From positions 193,382 to 257,381 of the forward strand of contig NZ_CATNLZ010000001.1 in assembly GCF_950101795.1 (NCBI RefSeq): a DNA stretch of 64,000 nt. The letters are read 5' to 3'. Positions 18,447-27,393 of the stretch are shown one piece after another. The DNA is from Nocardioides sp. T2.26MG-1. GTDB lineage: Bacteria; Actinomycetota; Actinomycetes; Propionibacteriales; Nocardioidaceae. The number at the start of each line of letters is the position of its first letter. Position 1 is the first letter of the stretch. The notes beneath the pieces are model-generated. The model ran no database searches. It was not told the DNA's origin and saw only the letters and a program-made list of their open reading frames with translations. The position numbers and the translations under genes were made by a program.

Positions 18447-19703
18447 TCACCAGTGTTCCATCGAGCCGCGGAACACCGCGGCCAGGTCCTCCGGCGTGGG
18501 ACTCTTCGGCGCCGTCGCGAGCAGTCGCTGCTGTTGGAGCGCGCCGCCGACGAGGTCGTCGACGTCGGCCTCGCCGTACCCCACGGCCGCCAGGCCGTTG
18601 GGGATGCCGATGTCGCGCATCAGCGCGGTCAGCACCGTCGGCAGCGCGTCGGGCCCCTCGGGCACCCGCGGGTCCAGCAGCCGCGCGGCGCGGAGGTGCC
18701 GGTCGGGCGCGGCCTCGAACGTGAACCGGAACGCCGCCGGCGCCGTCAGCGAGACCGCCATGCCGTGCGGGACGATCGCCGCGTCGGGGTAGCCCTCGGG
18801 CCGGTAGTCGCGGACCCGGCCGGCGATCGGATAGGCGTTGGCGTGCGGGATGTGCACCCCGGCGTTGCCGAAGCCGAGCCCCGCGAAGGTCGCCGCCATC
18901 GCCATCTGCTCGCGGGCGGCCCGGTCCGACCCGTCGCGCACGGCGGTGCGGAACGCGCCGGCCAGCAGGGACAGTGCCTTCTCCGACCAGAGGTCGGCGA
19001 TCGGGTTGGCCCCGCAGTAGGGCACCCGCTGCTCGGGGCGCTTGGCGTCGAAGTCGGCGTACCACCGGGCGGTGTAGCTCTCGAGCGCGTGGCACACGAT
19101 GTCCATGCCGGCCGCGGCCGTGACGGTCGCCGGCTGGCTGAGCGTCAGGTCCGGGTCGACGACCGCCAGCGTCGGTCGCAGCCGTGGGTGGCTGATCCCC
19201 GTCTTGACCTTGAGCGCGAGCACGTCGAGCACGCAGATCGTGGTGCTCTCCGCGCCGGTGCCGGTCGTCGTGGGGATCGCGACCAGCGGGAGCAGCGGCT
19301 GGGACGGCGCCAGCGCCTTGCCGACGGGCGCGTTGACGTAGTCCATGAGCTCACCGGGGTTGGTGGTGAGCAGGTTGACCGCCTTCGCGGTGTCGATCGA
19401 CGATCCTCCGCCGACCGCCACGATCGCGTCGAACGGCCCGGCGTCGCGGGCGAACGCGATCGCGTCGGCCATCGAGGCGTCGGTCGGCTCGACGTGGACA
19501 CGGTCGTACGTCGTGACCTCGATGCCCCGGGCGGCCACCTGCTCCGCGATGCGGCCCGGGTGCCCGGTGGCCGCGACGCCGGGGTCGGTGACCAGCAGCA
19601 CCCGGCGCGCGCCGTACGACGCCAGGTCGTGCCCGACCTCGCCGGACGCCCCGGGGCCGAACTTGAGGGCGGGCGCGGCGTAGGTGAAGACGGTCTCACT
19701 CAT
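18447..19703 (-). CDS. Iron-containing alcohol dehydrogenase, hydroxyacid-oxoacid transhydrogenase (HOT/ADHFE1) type
   Basis: A 418-aa group III alcohol dehydrogenase. Seen are FTYAAPALKFGPGA at the start, AVGGGSSIDTAKAV (NAD site), PTTTGTGAESTTICV, and metal ligands in AGMDIVCHALESY and NAGVHIPHANAYPIAG with IPHGMAVSLTAPAAF. The last motifs are characteristic of HOT enzymes, which move hydride from 4-hydroxybutyrate to 2-oxoglutarate and so form succinic semialdehyde and D-2-hydroxyglutarate. The ATG at 19703 removes an unlikely basic extension. It is the first gene of the minus-strand run. Confidence 0.9.
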   Translation of the reverse strand: MSETVFTYAAPALKFGPGASGEVGHDLASYGARRVLLVTDPGVAATGHPGRIAEQVAARGIEVTTYDRVHVEPTDASMADAIAFARDAGPFDAIVAVGGGSSIDTAKAVNLLTTNPGELMDYVNAPVGKALAPSQPLLPLVAIPTTTGTGAESTTICVLDVLALKVKTGISHPRLRPTLAVVDPDLTLSQPATVTAAAGMDIVCHALESYTARWYADFDAKRPEQRVPYCGANPIADLWSEKALSLLAGAFRTAVRDGSDRAAREQMAMAATFAGLGFGNAGVHIPHANAYPIAGRVRDYRPEGYPDAAIVPHGMAVSLTAPAAFRFTFEAAPDRHLRAARLLDPRVPEGPDALPTVLTALMRDIGIPNGLAAVGYGEADVDDLVGGALQQQRLLATAPKSPTPEDLAAVFRGSMEHW

Positions 19704-19762
19704 TCGCCCAACATAACGGCCGGACCGGCCCCTACGATTGACCGGCGGAGAGGGGGGCTTCC

Positions 19763-20947
19763 ATGCTGCTGCACGCACGACGTCAGGCACGCTGGATCGC
19801 GCTGGCGGCCGTCGTGGCGCTCCTCGCCGGCACCGGCCTCTACCTCCAGCTCCGCACGCCCACGGCCTCCGGCGTTCTCGCCGACACCGGCGCCGCCCAC
19901 GCCGTGGTCGAGGGCAACCGGATCGTCGACGCCCGCAGCGGCCGCGACTTCGTGCCCCGCGGCGTCAACTGGAGCAGCTTCGAGTACGCCTGTGCCCAGG
20001 GCTGGGGCATGTCCGCTCTCGACAACGTCGTGGCGGGCAGCCCGGCGACGGCCGAGGCCGACGCGATCCGGGCATGGGGGGCGAACACCGTGCGCCTCCC
20101 GCTCAACCAGGACTGCTGGCTCGGCACCCGCGGCGCCCCGGTCAGCGACCAGTACGAGGAGCGGACCGTCGAGGGCTACCGCGCGGACGTGCACCGGTTC
20201 GTCACCGCGCTCAACCGCGCCGGCCTGGTCGTGGTGCTCGACCTGCACAGCCGCAAGCGGATCGGGCAGCCCGAGTTCGGCAACCTCGCGATGCCGGACT
20301 CGGAGTCGATCGCGTTCTGGACCTCGGTGGCCACGGCGTACCGCGACAACCCGTCGGTGATGTTCGATGCGTTCAACGAGCCCTACTCCCGCTACAGCGC
20401 CGGCGGGGACCGGTTCCTGTTCGACCTCACCTGGCAGTGCTGGCGCGACGGCGGTTGCCAGGCGCCCGTCGAGGACGACCAGAGCGCGACCCTCGGCCAG
20501 GTCACCTACCCGGTGCAGGGCTTCGCTGCCGTGGTCAGCACGATCCGCGACACCGGCGCCGCGCAGCCGATCCTGCTCGGCGGGCTCGACTACGCCAACG
20601 ACCTCAGCCACTGGCTGGAGTTCGCGCCCGACGACGACCAGCTGGTCGCGGCCTTCCACTCCTACGACTTCAAGGCGTGCGGCGACCCCGACTGCTGGGA
20701 CGACGTGCTCGGCCCGATCGCCGAGACGGTGCCCCTGCTCACCTCCGAGCTCGGCGCCCGGCACCCGGAGGACGGGTACGTCGGCCGCTACCTCGACTGG
20801 GCCGACGAGCACGGCGTCGGCGCACTGTTCTGGGTCTGGGCCGACCACCCGGCCGACCCGATGGCACTGGTGTCCGACGAGAGCGGCCGCCCCACGCCGT
20901 ACGGACGCCAGGCGCGCAGCTGGCTGACCGACCACCTGCCGAGGTGA
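19763..20947 (+). CDS. Membrane-anchored or secreted GH5-like glycoside hydrolase
   Basis: A 394-aa protein with a signal anchor (WIALAAVVALLAGTGLYL). The TIM-barrel shows FVPRGVNWSSFEY, the GANTVRLPLNQDCW strand, LVVVLDLHS, VMFDAFNEPYS (acid/base Glu206), FHSYDF and LLTSELGA (nucleophile Glu329), the GH5 pattern of endo-beta-glucanases. Four Cys residues may pair outside the cell. It precedes the glycosyltransferase operon, as cellulases accompany cellulose synthases. GGAGAGGGGG precedes the ATG. It diverges from the HOT gene. Confidence 0.87.
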   Translation: MLLHARRQARWIALAAVVALLAGTGLYLQLRTPTASGVLADTGAAHAVVEGNRIVDARSGRDFVPRGVNWSSFEYACAQGWGMSALDNVVAGSPATAEADAIRAWGANTVRLPLNQDCWLGTRGAPVSDQYEERTVEGYRADVHRFVTALNRAGLVVVLDLHSRKRIGQPEFGNLAMPDSESIAFWTSVATAYRDNPSVMFDAFNEPYSRYSAGGDRFLFDLTWQCWRDGGCQAPVEDDQSATLGQVTYPVQGFAAVVSTIRDTGAAQPILLGGLDYANDLSHWLEFAPDDDQLVAAFHSYDFKACGDPDCWDDVLGPIAETVPLLTSELGARHPEDGYVGRYLDWADEHGVGALFWVWADHPADPMALVSDESGRPTPYGRQARSWLTDHLPR

Positions 20948-20982
20948 TCCAGCCCACCCTCCCGGCGGGGATGTACACAGGC

Positions 20983-21041
20983 GGTCCACGTCCGGTCAAC
21001 GATCCGTCCACAGTCCGTCAACGCTGGTCCAGACCGTCACC
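20983..21041 (+). repeat. Three spaced repeats upstream of the polysaccharide operon
   Basis: GGTCCACGTCCGGTCAACG (20983-21001), CGTCCACAGTCCGTCAACG (21005-21023) and a shorter GGTCCAGACCGTCACC (21026-21041) recur every 21-22 bases, about two helical turns. They sit 140-200 bases before the operon's first start codon and look like operator half-sites. No regulator can be named. Confidence 0.4.
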
Positions 21042-21112
21042 AGCGGGCGTGATCGCCAACTAGCGTGGGCATCCGAGGAGTCCACCAATCGGTGAACGGT
21101 ACGCGAGGGGGC

Positions 21113-21158
21113 GTGCCACCATGAGTCCCGCAAGGGCTCGGGACCGGTGGTGGGGCAC
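21113..21158 (+). promoter_or_regulatory. Structured 5' leader hairpin of the polysaccharide operon
   Basis: The outer stem pairs GTGCC/GGCAC and ACCA/TGGT (21113-21121 with 21148-21158, two-base bulge). The inner stem pairs GTCCCG (21125-21130) with CGGGAC (21139-21144). It ends 20 bases before the ATG at 21179, over the region where GGGGGGAA gives the ribosome site. It could be a translational control element. I do not see the c-di-GMP-I riboswitch consensus. Confidence 0.4.
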
Positions 21159-21178
21159 CTGAGCAGGGGGGAAGCATC

Positions 21179-21466
21179 ATGTCGTTGCAGACGGGTCCGT
21201 CGCGTCCGGCAACGAAGTCGGTGGGCGCCGCGGTCGTGGGGCTGCTCCTGACCCTGGCCATCCTCGTCGTCGCCCTGCTGTCCTTCCTGATCGCGCCGCT
21301 CGTGGCGCTCGGCGTCGCCTACCTGGCGTACGCCGTCATGCGGCCGCGCAGCAACCGGCGGCCCCAGCCGGACCAGACTGCGCAACCGGGCGCCGTCGCA
21401 CACGCCGAGTCGCCCGGACGGGCCTCCCATGGCACCGCCGGCTTCGGATCGGGGACCTCAGCGTGA
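21179..21466 (+). CDS. Small membrane protein, first gene of polysaccharide operon
   Basis: A 95-aa protein with a long hydrophobic stretch (AAVVGLLLTLAILVVALLSF plus LIAPLVALGVAYLAYAV) that makes two transmembrane helices, then a polar Pro/Gln/Gly-rich tail. It is not a family I recognise. Its stop overlaps the GTG of the glycosyltransferase gene by 4 bases (GTGA), so it is made together with the synthase and may be an accessory subunit (inference). GGGGGGAA lies upstream of the ATG. Confidence 0.75.
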   Translation: MSLQTGPSRPATKSVGAAVVGLLLTLAILVVALLSFLIAPLVALGVAYLAYAVMRPRSNRRPQPDQTAQPGAVAHAESPGRASHGTAGFGSGTSA

Positions 21467-23610
21467 CCACGACCCAGTCCGGCCAGGCCGGCCTCGAGAC
21501 CCGCCGCCTCCCCAGGCTGACCGACGGGGTCGCCCAGGACCTGCGCCACCTGATCCCGGAGGGCATCTGCCGCACCTTCCGGGTGATGCCGTACGCCTCG
21601 GTCGGGGGCGCCGTCCTCGTGGCGGCGGCCGACGCCGACGACGCGATCACCGCGCAGGTCGTCGCCGAGCGGATCGACCGACCCGTGCAGCTGGTGCGTC
21701 ACACCGTCAACGAGATCGTGGCCGCGATCGACTCCGTGTACCCGCCTCAGGAGACCGAGGTCGAGTCGCCGGACGCACGCCGGGCGCGGATGCAGATGGC
21801 GCAGATGCTCACCCGCAGCGGGCTGATCACCGACGAGCAGCTGCAGCGGGCGATGCTCGAGTACTCCCGCACCGGCGACCCCCTGGGCGACATCCTCGTC
21901 TCCCACGAGGCGATCACCGAGGACGTGCTCGTGGCGGCCCTCTCGGAGATGTACCAGATGCAGCGGGTCGGGCTGACGGACTTCACCCCCGACCTCGAGG
22001 TCGCCCGCCGGCTCCCGGAGCCGCTCGCCCACGCGTTCCAGGCGATCCCGGTCGCCGCGACCGACGACCTGGTGCTGCTCGCCGTCGCCCGCCCACTCGA
22101 CGCCGAGCAGTCGGCCGAGGTCGAGGAGGCACTCGGCGCGCCGTTCCGCCAGCTGCTGGCCAACCGGACCGAGCTCGACCAGCTGATCCAGCGGGTGCAC
22201 GCCCGCCACTACGCCGAGGTCTCGACCCGGCTGCTCATGGAGACCCGGCCCGAGGAGTCGGCCCACGTGGTCATCTCGGGCGGACAGAAGGCCGGCCTGG
22301 TGCTGTCCGCCGTCGTCATCGTCTTCTGCGCCGTGATCTGGCCCATGAACACCGCGATCGCCCTGGTCGCAGCCTGCAGCCTGCTCTACCTGGTGGTGTC
22401 CTTCTACAAGTTCCGGCTCACCCTGCGGGCACTGGGCACCCACCTCGAGACCGACGTCACCGACGAGGAGATCGCGGCGATCGACGAGCGGCGCCTGCCG
22501 ATGTACACGATCCTGGTCCCGCTCTACAAGGAGGCGGGCATCGTCCCGCGCCTGGTCCGCGACATCAACGCCCTCGACTACCCGCGCACCCGGCTCGACG
22601 TGAAGCTGCTGTGCGAGGAGGACGACGAGGAGACGGTCCAGAAGATCCGCGAGATGCAGCTGCCGCCGCACTTCCACCTGGTGGTCGTCCCCGACAGCAA
22701 GCCGAAGACCAAGCCCAAGGCCTGCAACTACGGGCTGCAGCTCGCGTTCGGCTCCTACTGCGTGATCTTCGACGCCGAGGACCGCCCGGACCCCGACCAG
22801 CTGAAGAAGGCCGTGATCGCGTTCAGCCGCGTCGCGAGCAACGTGGTGTGCGTCCAGGCCAAGCTCAACCACTTCAACCAGGACCAGAACATGCTCACGG
22901 CCTGGTTCGCCAACGAGTACTCCATGCACTTCGAGCTCGTGCTCCCTGCCATGGGCGCGGCCGAGTCGCCGATCCCGCTGGGCGGCACCTCCAACCACTT
23001 CGTGACCTCCAAGCTGCGCGAGCTCGGCGCCTGGGACCCGTTCAACGTGACCGAGGACGCCGACCTCGGCATCCGGCTGCACCGCGAGGGCTACCGGACG
23101 GCGATGATCGACTCGACCACGCTCGAGGAGGCGAACTCCCAGGTCCCCAACTGGATCCGGCAGCGCAGCCGCTGGAACAAGGGCTACATCCAGACCTGGC
23201 TGGTCCACATGCGCAACCCGCTCCGGCTCCTCTCCCAGACCGGCCTGAGCGGCTTCCTCAGCTTCAACCTCACGATGGGCAGCGCGTTCGTGCTGCTGCT
23301 CAACCCGATCTTCTGGGCGCTGACCACGTTGTACGTCTTCACCCAGGCCGGGTTCATCGAGCAGCTGTTCCCGGGCATCATCTTCTACGCCGCCAGCGCG
23401 CTGCTGTTCGTCGGCAACTTCGTGTTCGTCTACCTCAACGTGGCCGGCAGCCTGCACCGCGGCGAGTTCGGCCTCACCCGCACCGCGCTGCTCTCGCCCT
23501 TCTACTGGGGCCTGATGAGCTGGGCGGCCTGGAAGGGCTTCATCCAGCTCTTCACCAACCCGTTCTACTGGGAGAAGACCGAGCACGGCCTGGACGAGGG
23601 ACACTCCTGA
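21463..23610 (+). CDS. Processive GT2 glycosyltransferase fused to MshEN/GspE-N-like domains
   Basis: A 715-aa membrane synthase. Residues about 15-265 hold two GspE-N/MshEN-like modules; the second has LGDILVSHEAITEDVLVAAL (from residue 141), the pattern that binds c-di-GMP in MshE. Two transmembrane helices follow (about 275-320). The GT2 domain has VPLYKEAGIVPRL, DAED at 437-440, TED at 530-532 and QRSRW at 567-571, the D,D,D,QxxRW set of cellulose-synthase-like processive enzymes. Four or so C-terminal helices form the export channel. It probably polymerises and extrudes a beta-linked glycan under c-di-GMP control; polymer and ligand are inferred. Confidence 0.92.
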   Translation: MTTTQSGQAGLETRRLPRLTDGVAQDLRHLIPEGICRTFRVMPYASVGGAVLVAAADADDAITAQVVAERIDRPVQLVRHTVNEIVAAIDSVYPPQETEVESPDARRARMQMAQMLTRSGLITDEQLQRAMLEYSRTGDPLGDILVSHEAITEDVLVAALSEMYQMQRVGLTDFTPDLEVARRLPEPLAHAFQAIPVAATDDLVLLAVARPLDAEQSAEVEEALGAPFRQLLANRTELDQLIQRVHARHYAEVSTRLLMETRPEESAHVVISGGQKAGLVLSAVVIVFCAVIWPMNTAIALVAACSLLYLVVSFYKFRLTLRALGTHLETDVTDEEIAAIDERRLPMYTILVPLYKEAGIVPRLVRDINALDYPRTRLDVKLLCEEDDEETVQKIREMQLPPHFHLVVVPDSKPKTKPKACNYGLQLAFGSYCVIFDAEDRPDPDQLKKAVIAFSRVASNVVCVQAKLNHFNQDQNMLTAWFANEYSMHFELVLPAMGAAESPIPLGGTSNHFVTSKLRELGAWDPFNVTEDADLGIRLHREGYRTAMIDSTTLEEANSQVPNWIRQRSRWNKGYIQTWLVHMRNPLRLLSQTGLSGFLSFNLTMGSAFVLLLNPIFWALTTLYVFTQAGFIEQLFPGIIFYAASALLFVGNFVFVYLNVAGSLHRGEFGLTRTALLSPFYWGLMSWAAWKGFIQLFTNPFYWEKTEHGLDEGHS

Positions 23611-25283
23611 TGAGCGCCCCGGTGAGCACGGTCTCCAACGTCCACACCAAGGACCGCCGCAGCGGCGTCGTCCAGCTCGTCGGTCGCCGGCCCAACGACG
23701 TCGAGCGCCGGTGGTGGGAGAGCGCCCTGGTGTTCGCGTTCTTCACGGTCGCCTACACCTGGTTCGGCTACTGGGTCGTGGTCGACCTGCACGTGGTCGG
23801 CTTCGAGACCCTCGACCGCCTGAACCGTGCCCTGATGGTGTGGCACAACGACCCGGCCAAGCTGTCCGCGATCGGCTTCGACTACCCGCCGCTCGCGACC
23901 CTGCTCATCGCACCGCTCGCGGTGCTCCGCGGCCTGGTGACCTCGCTCGCGGTCGTGCCGCTGGCCTCGGCGATCTTCGCCGCGTTCACCATGGTCGCGT
24001 TCAACACGATGATGCGCCGGGCGCTGATCGCCGGCCCCCTGCGCTACGCGGTCCTTCTCGCACTCGGTGCCAACCCGATGGTGCTGCTGTACGCCACCAC
24101 CGGCACCCGCCACTTCGTCTGGATCGCGCTGGTCGTCACCGCACTGGGCGCCCTGTTCGCCTGGTACATCACCGCCGACGTCCGGTTCGTGATGCTCGCG
24201 GGCATCTCGTTCTCGATCGCCGCCCTCGCGGGCTACACCAGCCTCACGTTCTTCGTGCTCAGCGCGATCATGATCGGCGCCATCCTGGCCCGGCTCGGCG
24301 CCGACGGGACCGAGGTCGAGGGCACCGTGGTCGGCTTCGCCTCGCCGACCGTGTACGTCGTCGCCCTCTGGACGGTCTTCAACTTCATCCTGCTGCTCCG
24401 GCCGTTCGCCTGGATCACCCGATCGAGCGACGCCGCCGCGTCGGGCGGGCTCGAGACGTTCTCGGCGGTCGAGCTGCTCCGCGCCACCGGCGAGCTGGTG
24501 CTGTACGGCGCGCCGATCGCGATCGTCGTGCTCCCCGCGCTCGTCTTCGCCGGCGTCGCCCGCGGCAACCCGTTCGCGTTGTGGCTCGGCGTGATGCTCG
24601 GCGTCGCGATCATGCTGCCGTCGGCGGCGGTCGTGCTGCGGCTCACGGACTCACCGATGCTGATGCGCAACGCGGTGCCGATCCTGATGATCAGCATGAT
24701 CGGGGCGATCTGGCTGGCCCGCTCCGCCGACGAGGGCAGCACCCTGGTCGCCGCGTTGATCGTCGTGGCACTGGTGATCAGCATCCCCTGGACGATCCAG
24801 GCGATGAAGACCTACCGCTACCAGAACCTCGAGGCACCGTTCGCGGCCGCGATCACCACCGGCGAGTCCCAGGAGGGGGCCGAGACCCTCAGCCGCGAGA
24901 AGGTCGGCATCTTCTCCGAGCAGGCGATGGCCGAGTACATCTCCAACAACGTCTCACGGGACAACTCCATCCTCACCGACAACGCCCAGACCTACGCGGT
25001 CATGATGCTGACCGGCCACCCCGAGTACTTCTTCGACCGGATCGACCAGAGCGACGGCCCGTGGAAGCTCGCCGCACGCAACCCCGCGGCGTACGACGTC
25101 GACTACCTGCTGATGTCGGCCGCCGACAACGGCGACCTGCTCACCGCGCTGTACCCGGACGCCGCCATCGGCTCCGACCCCATGCTGCAGGTCGTCTTCC
25201 GCACGCCGCGCTACGTCCTGGTCAGCGTGCCCGCCGGCTACCAGCCCGGTGGGGTGACCACGGGCCAGTTCGGGGAGTCATGA
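23610..25283 (+). CDS. Polytopic membrane protein, GT-C-like
   Basis: A 557-aa protein with about ten hydrophobic segments between residues 30 and 390 and a soluble C-terminal domain (about 400-557). An early acidic loop (GFDYPPLATLLIAPLAVL) and the general topology resemble GT-C glycosyltransferases that use lipid-linked sugars, but no catalytic pair is certain. The C-terminal domain (AMAEYISNNVSRDNSILTDN) resembles the periplasmic part of such enzymes. Its ATG shares one base with the synthase stop. It may modify or translocate the glycan. Confidence 0.8.
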   Translation: MSAPVSTVSNVHTKDRRSGVVQLVGRRPNDVERRWWESALVFAFFTVAYTWFGYWVVVDLHVVGFETLDRLNRALMVWHNDPAKLSAIGFDYPPLATLLIAPLAVLRGLVTSLAVVPLASAIFAAFTMVAFNTMMRRALIAGPLRYAVLLALGANPMVLLYATTGTRHFVWIALVVTALGALFAWYITADVRFVMLAGISFSIAALAGYTSLTFFVLSAIMIGAILARLGADGTEVEGTVVGFASPTVYVVALWTVFNFILLLRPFAWITRSSDAAASGGLETFSAVELLRATGELVLYGAPIAIVVLPALVFAGVARGNPFALWLGVMLGVAIMLPSAAVVLRLTDSPMLMRNAVPILMISMIGAIWLARSADEGSTLVAALIVVALVISIPWTIQAMKTYRYQNLEAPFAAAITTGESQEGAETLSREKVGIFSEQAMAEYISNNVSRDNSILTDNAQTYAVMMLTGHPEYFFDRIDQSDGPWKLAARNPAAYDVDYLLMSAADNGDLLTALYPDAAIGSDPMLQVVFRTPRYVLVSVPAGYQPGGVTTGQFGES

Positions 25284-26230
25284 TGGTCGACGACAAGCCG
25301 CGCATCGCGCCGCCCCCGTCGGTCGACGACGTGCTCTCCGCCCTGACGGACCAGTCCCGCATCGGTCAGGTCGACTTCACCGCCGCGCTGGCGACCGAGC
25401 CCGTCGAGACCCGGGCCACCCGCCTGACCGGCAAGACCGCCGGCCCGGGCGACCTCCGGACCGCACTGCGCCGGGTGCCCGAGCCGACGCCGGCACCGAT
25501 CCTCGAGCCCGATGCGACCGCGACACCGGTCGAGCCCGTGACCGAGCCCGTGACCGCACCCGTGTCCCGGCCAGAGCCGGAGCCGGTCGCCGAGACCGCG
25601 CCCGAGCCCGCACCAGGACCTGCGCCCGAGCCCGAGCCCCAGCCCGCGACCGCGCCCGCGACCGCGCCGACGACCAGGGCCCGGCGGCCGCGCAGCGCGC
25701 GCAAGCCCCTGACCGTGGTCGAGGAGCTCGCCCCAGAACCCGAGCCAGAGCCGGCGACCGAGGGCGAGCCCGAGGCCGAGGCCGAGGCCGAGGCTGAGTC
25801 CTGGCCGGAGCCGGACCCGGTCGCCGAGGCCGAGCCCGTGGCCGGGCGTGAGCCCGTGGTCCCGCCGGTGGACCTCGCCCGCACCGTCGAGGAGATCGCG
25901 CAGGGCGTGATCAGCCGCATGCACGCGGCCGAGCAGGCCACGCTGCGGCATCTGGAGGCCATGGACCTCGAGGCGACCCGCCGCTACGAGCTCGTCACCG
26001 CCCAGGCCGAGCTGGACGCCGAGCTGATCCGTCTCCAGTCGCGCCGCGAGGCACACGCGATCATCACCGCCGCTCGGATGCGCGCCGGGGAGCTCGACGA
26101 CCTCGACGACGACCCCGGCGACCACGGCCACCGGCTGGCGGTCCTCAGCGATGCGATCTCCAGGGTCGCCGACACCACCGAGTCCTCGCTCACGCGACCG
26201 CGGACCAGAGAGACCGGGCCCTCCCGATGA
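25280..26230 (+). CDS. Pro/Glu/Ala-rich protein with C-terminal coiled coil
   Basis: A 316-aa cytoplasmic-looking protein without a signal or membrane helix. Residues 1-70 are mixed; about 75-200 are a low-complexity run of PEPEP and EAEAE repeats; about 205-290 are a helical coiled coil rich in Glu, Ala, Arg and Gln. The architecture suggests a scaffold or spacer. Two ATGs in a row (25280 and 25283) are possible starts; the first overlaps the upstream stop as ATGA. I do not recognise a family. Its repeated composition is unlike its neighbours. Confidence 0.75.
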   Translation: MMVDDKPRIAPPPSVDDVLSALTDQSRIGQVDFTAALATEPVETRATRLTGKTAGPGDLRTALRRVPEPTPAPILEPDATATPVEPVTEPVTAPVSRPEPEPVAETAPEPAPGPAPEPEPQPATAPATAPTTRARRPRSARKPLTVVEELAPEPEPEPATEGEPEAEAEAEAESWPEPDPVAEAEPVAGREPVVPPVDLARTVEEIAQGVISRMHAAEQATLRHLEAMDLEATRRYELVTAQAELDAELIRLQSRREAHAIITAARMRAGELDDLDDDPGDHGHRLAVLSDAISRVADTTESSLTRPRTRETGPSR

Positions 26231-27393
26231 CCACACGACGTCAGCACCGCACCCAATGCGGCGTCGCCGTCGTCGCGGCCGCCGCGGTCCTGCTCGCCGG
26301 CTGCGCGGGCGGGGACTCCGGCAAGGACGCGTCGGAGGACGTGGTCGTGACCGTGGACCCGACCCAGTCACCCGGTGTGGTCGTGCCCGAACACCGGTTC
26401 TTCAACGACACCTCACCCTGGAACCGGCGCATCGACACCGCCCGCGTCGACCCCGACTCCGACCGGATGATCCAGTACGCCCACGAGCGCCTGGGCGTGA
26501 TCGAGGGTCCGGGCTCCACCCAGGTCCAGACCCGGGACATGGTCGACGCGGGCCTGTACATCAACACCCTGCGCTGGACGGTCCCGGTCGTCGCCGGGGG
26601 TCGGCCGACCTCGCTGGTCTGCCGCCAGCTGGTCTGCGGCGACGGCGAGAACACCACCGTCCTCAACATCCCCGACGACGTCGACCCCGATCCCCGCTAC
26701 GACGGGTGGTACACCGTCTTCGACACCTCGGCGTCGGTCGCCTACGACCTGTGGCGGGCCCGCCGCGAGGCCGACGACACCATCTCCTACAACTACATGC
26801 GCAAGTGGGACCTCAACGGCCCCGGCTACAGCGAGCCCCAGACCGAGGGTGCCCGTGGCTCCGGTCTGCCGCTGTTCGCCGGGCTGATCCGGGCCGGCGA
26901 GCTGGAGTCCGGCGAGATCCAGCACGCGCTCGCGATCAGCGTGCCCGGCCCCGCCGCGGGCGTGTTCGTCCAGCCGGCGTCGTCGACCGACGGCAACGGC
27001 CGACCGCGGTCGCTGCCCGAAGGTGCCCGGATCAGGCTGAAGCGCGACGTCGTGCTCCCGCCGCCGGTCGACCCGCGGACCGGCAAGCCGATCAAGCTCA
27101 GCAAGCAGCAGCAGCGCCTGGCCGACGCGATCGTGGCCTGCCTGCGCACGTACGGCGCCATCGTGGTCGACCGCGCGGCCGTCCCGACCCTCTACGCGCA
27201 GCGCGACGTGACGGACGGGCTGATCCGCGGCAACGAGCTCCAGGGACTCACCCTCGACGACTTCGAGGTGCTGCCGTTGGGCCAGCTCTACCGCTACCCG
27301 CCGGAGGAGGACGACGGGACCGTCGTCGACCCGAGTGCCGACCCGAGCGCCTCGCCGACGAGCTCACCGACCGAAGGGGGCGCCGTCCAGTGA
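26227..27393 (+). CDS. Lipoprotein of unknown function
   Basis: A 388-aa exported lipoprotein: signal helix then LLAGC lipobox (Cys about 26). The mature part has no family I can name with confidence; FNDTSPWNRRI, YDGWYTVFDTSAS, SYNYMRKWDLNGPGYSE, ARGSGLPLFAGLIR and HALAISVPG recall carbohydrate-active or adhesion beta-sandwich proteins of secreted glycan systems. It ends in a Pro/Ser/Thr-rich tail. It is joined by ATGA overlap to the coiled-coil gene and by GTGA to the next. A role in binding or tailoring the exported glycan is inference. Confidence 0.78.
   Translation: MTTRRQHRTQCGVAVVAAAAVLLAGCAGGDSGKDASEDVVVTVDPTQSPGVVVPEHRFFNDTSPWNRRIDTARVDPDSDRMIQYAHERLGVIEGPGSTQVQTRDMVDAGLYINTLRWTVPVVAGGRPTSLVCRQLVCGDGENTTVLNIPDDVDPDPRYDGWYTVFDTSASVAYDLWRARREADDTISYNYMRKWDLNGPGYSEPQTEGARGSGLPLFAGLIRAGELESGEIQHALAISVPGPAAGVFVQPASSTDGNGRPRSLPEGARIRLKRDVVLPPPVDPRTGKPIKLSKQQQRLADAIVACLRTYGAIVVDRAAVPTLYAQRDVTDGLIRGNELQGLTLDDFEVLPLGQLYRYPPEEDDGTVVDPSADPSASPTSSPTEGGAVQ

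Noticed and set aside
15731-18724. 997-aa plus-strand frame opposite the FAD/Fe-S gene
   Set aside because: Low-complexity shadow; the minus frame has all cofactor motifs.
21113-21158. c-di-GMP riboswitch in the glycan operon leader
   Set aside because: The leader is structured, but I cannot match the conserved c-di-GMP-I core bases, so it is listed only as a hairpin.
21429-25283. 1284-aa frame joining the synthase and the polytopic membrane protein
   Set aside because: The first 727 residues are the wrong frame of the synthase; the real gene starts at the ATG at 23610.
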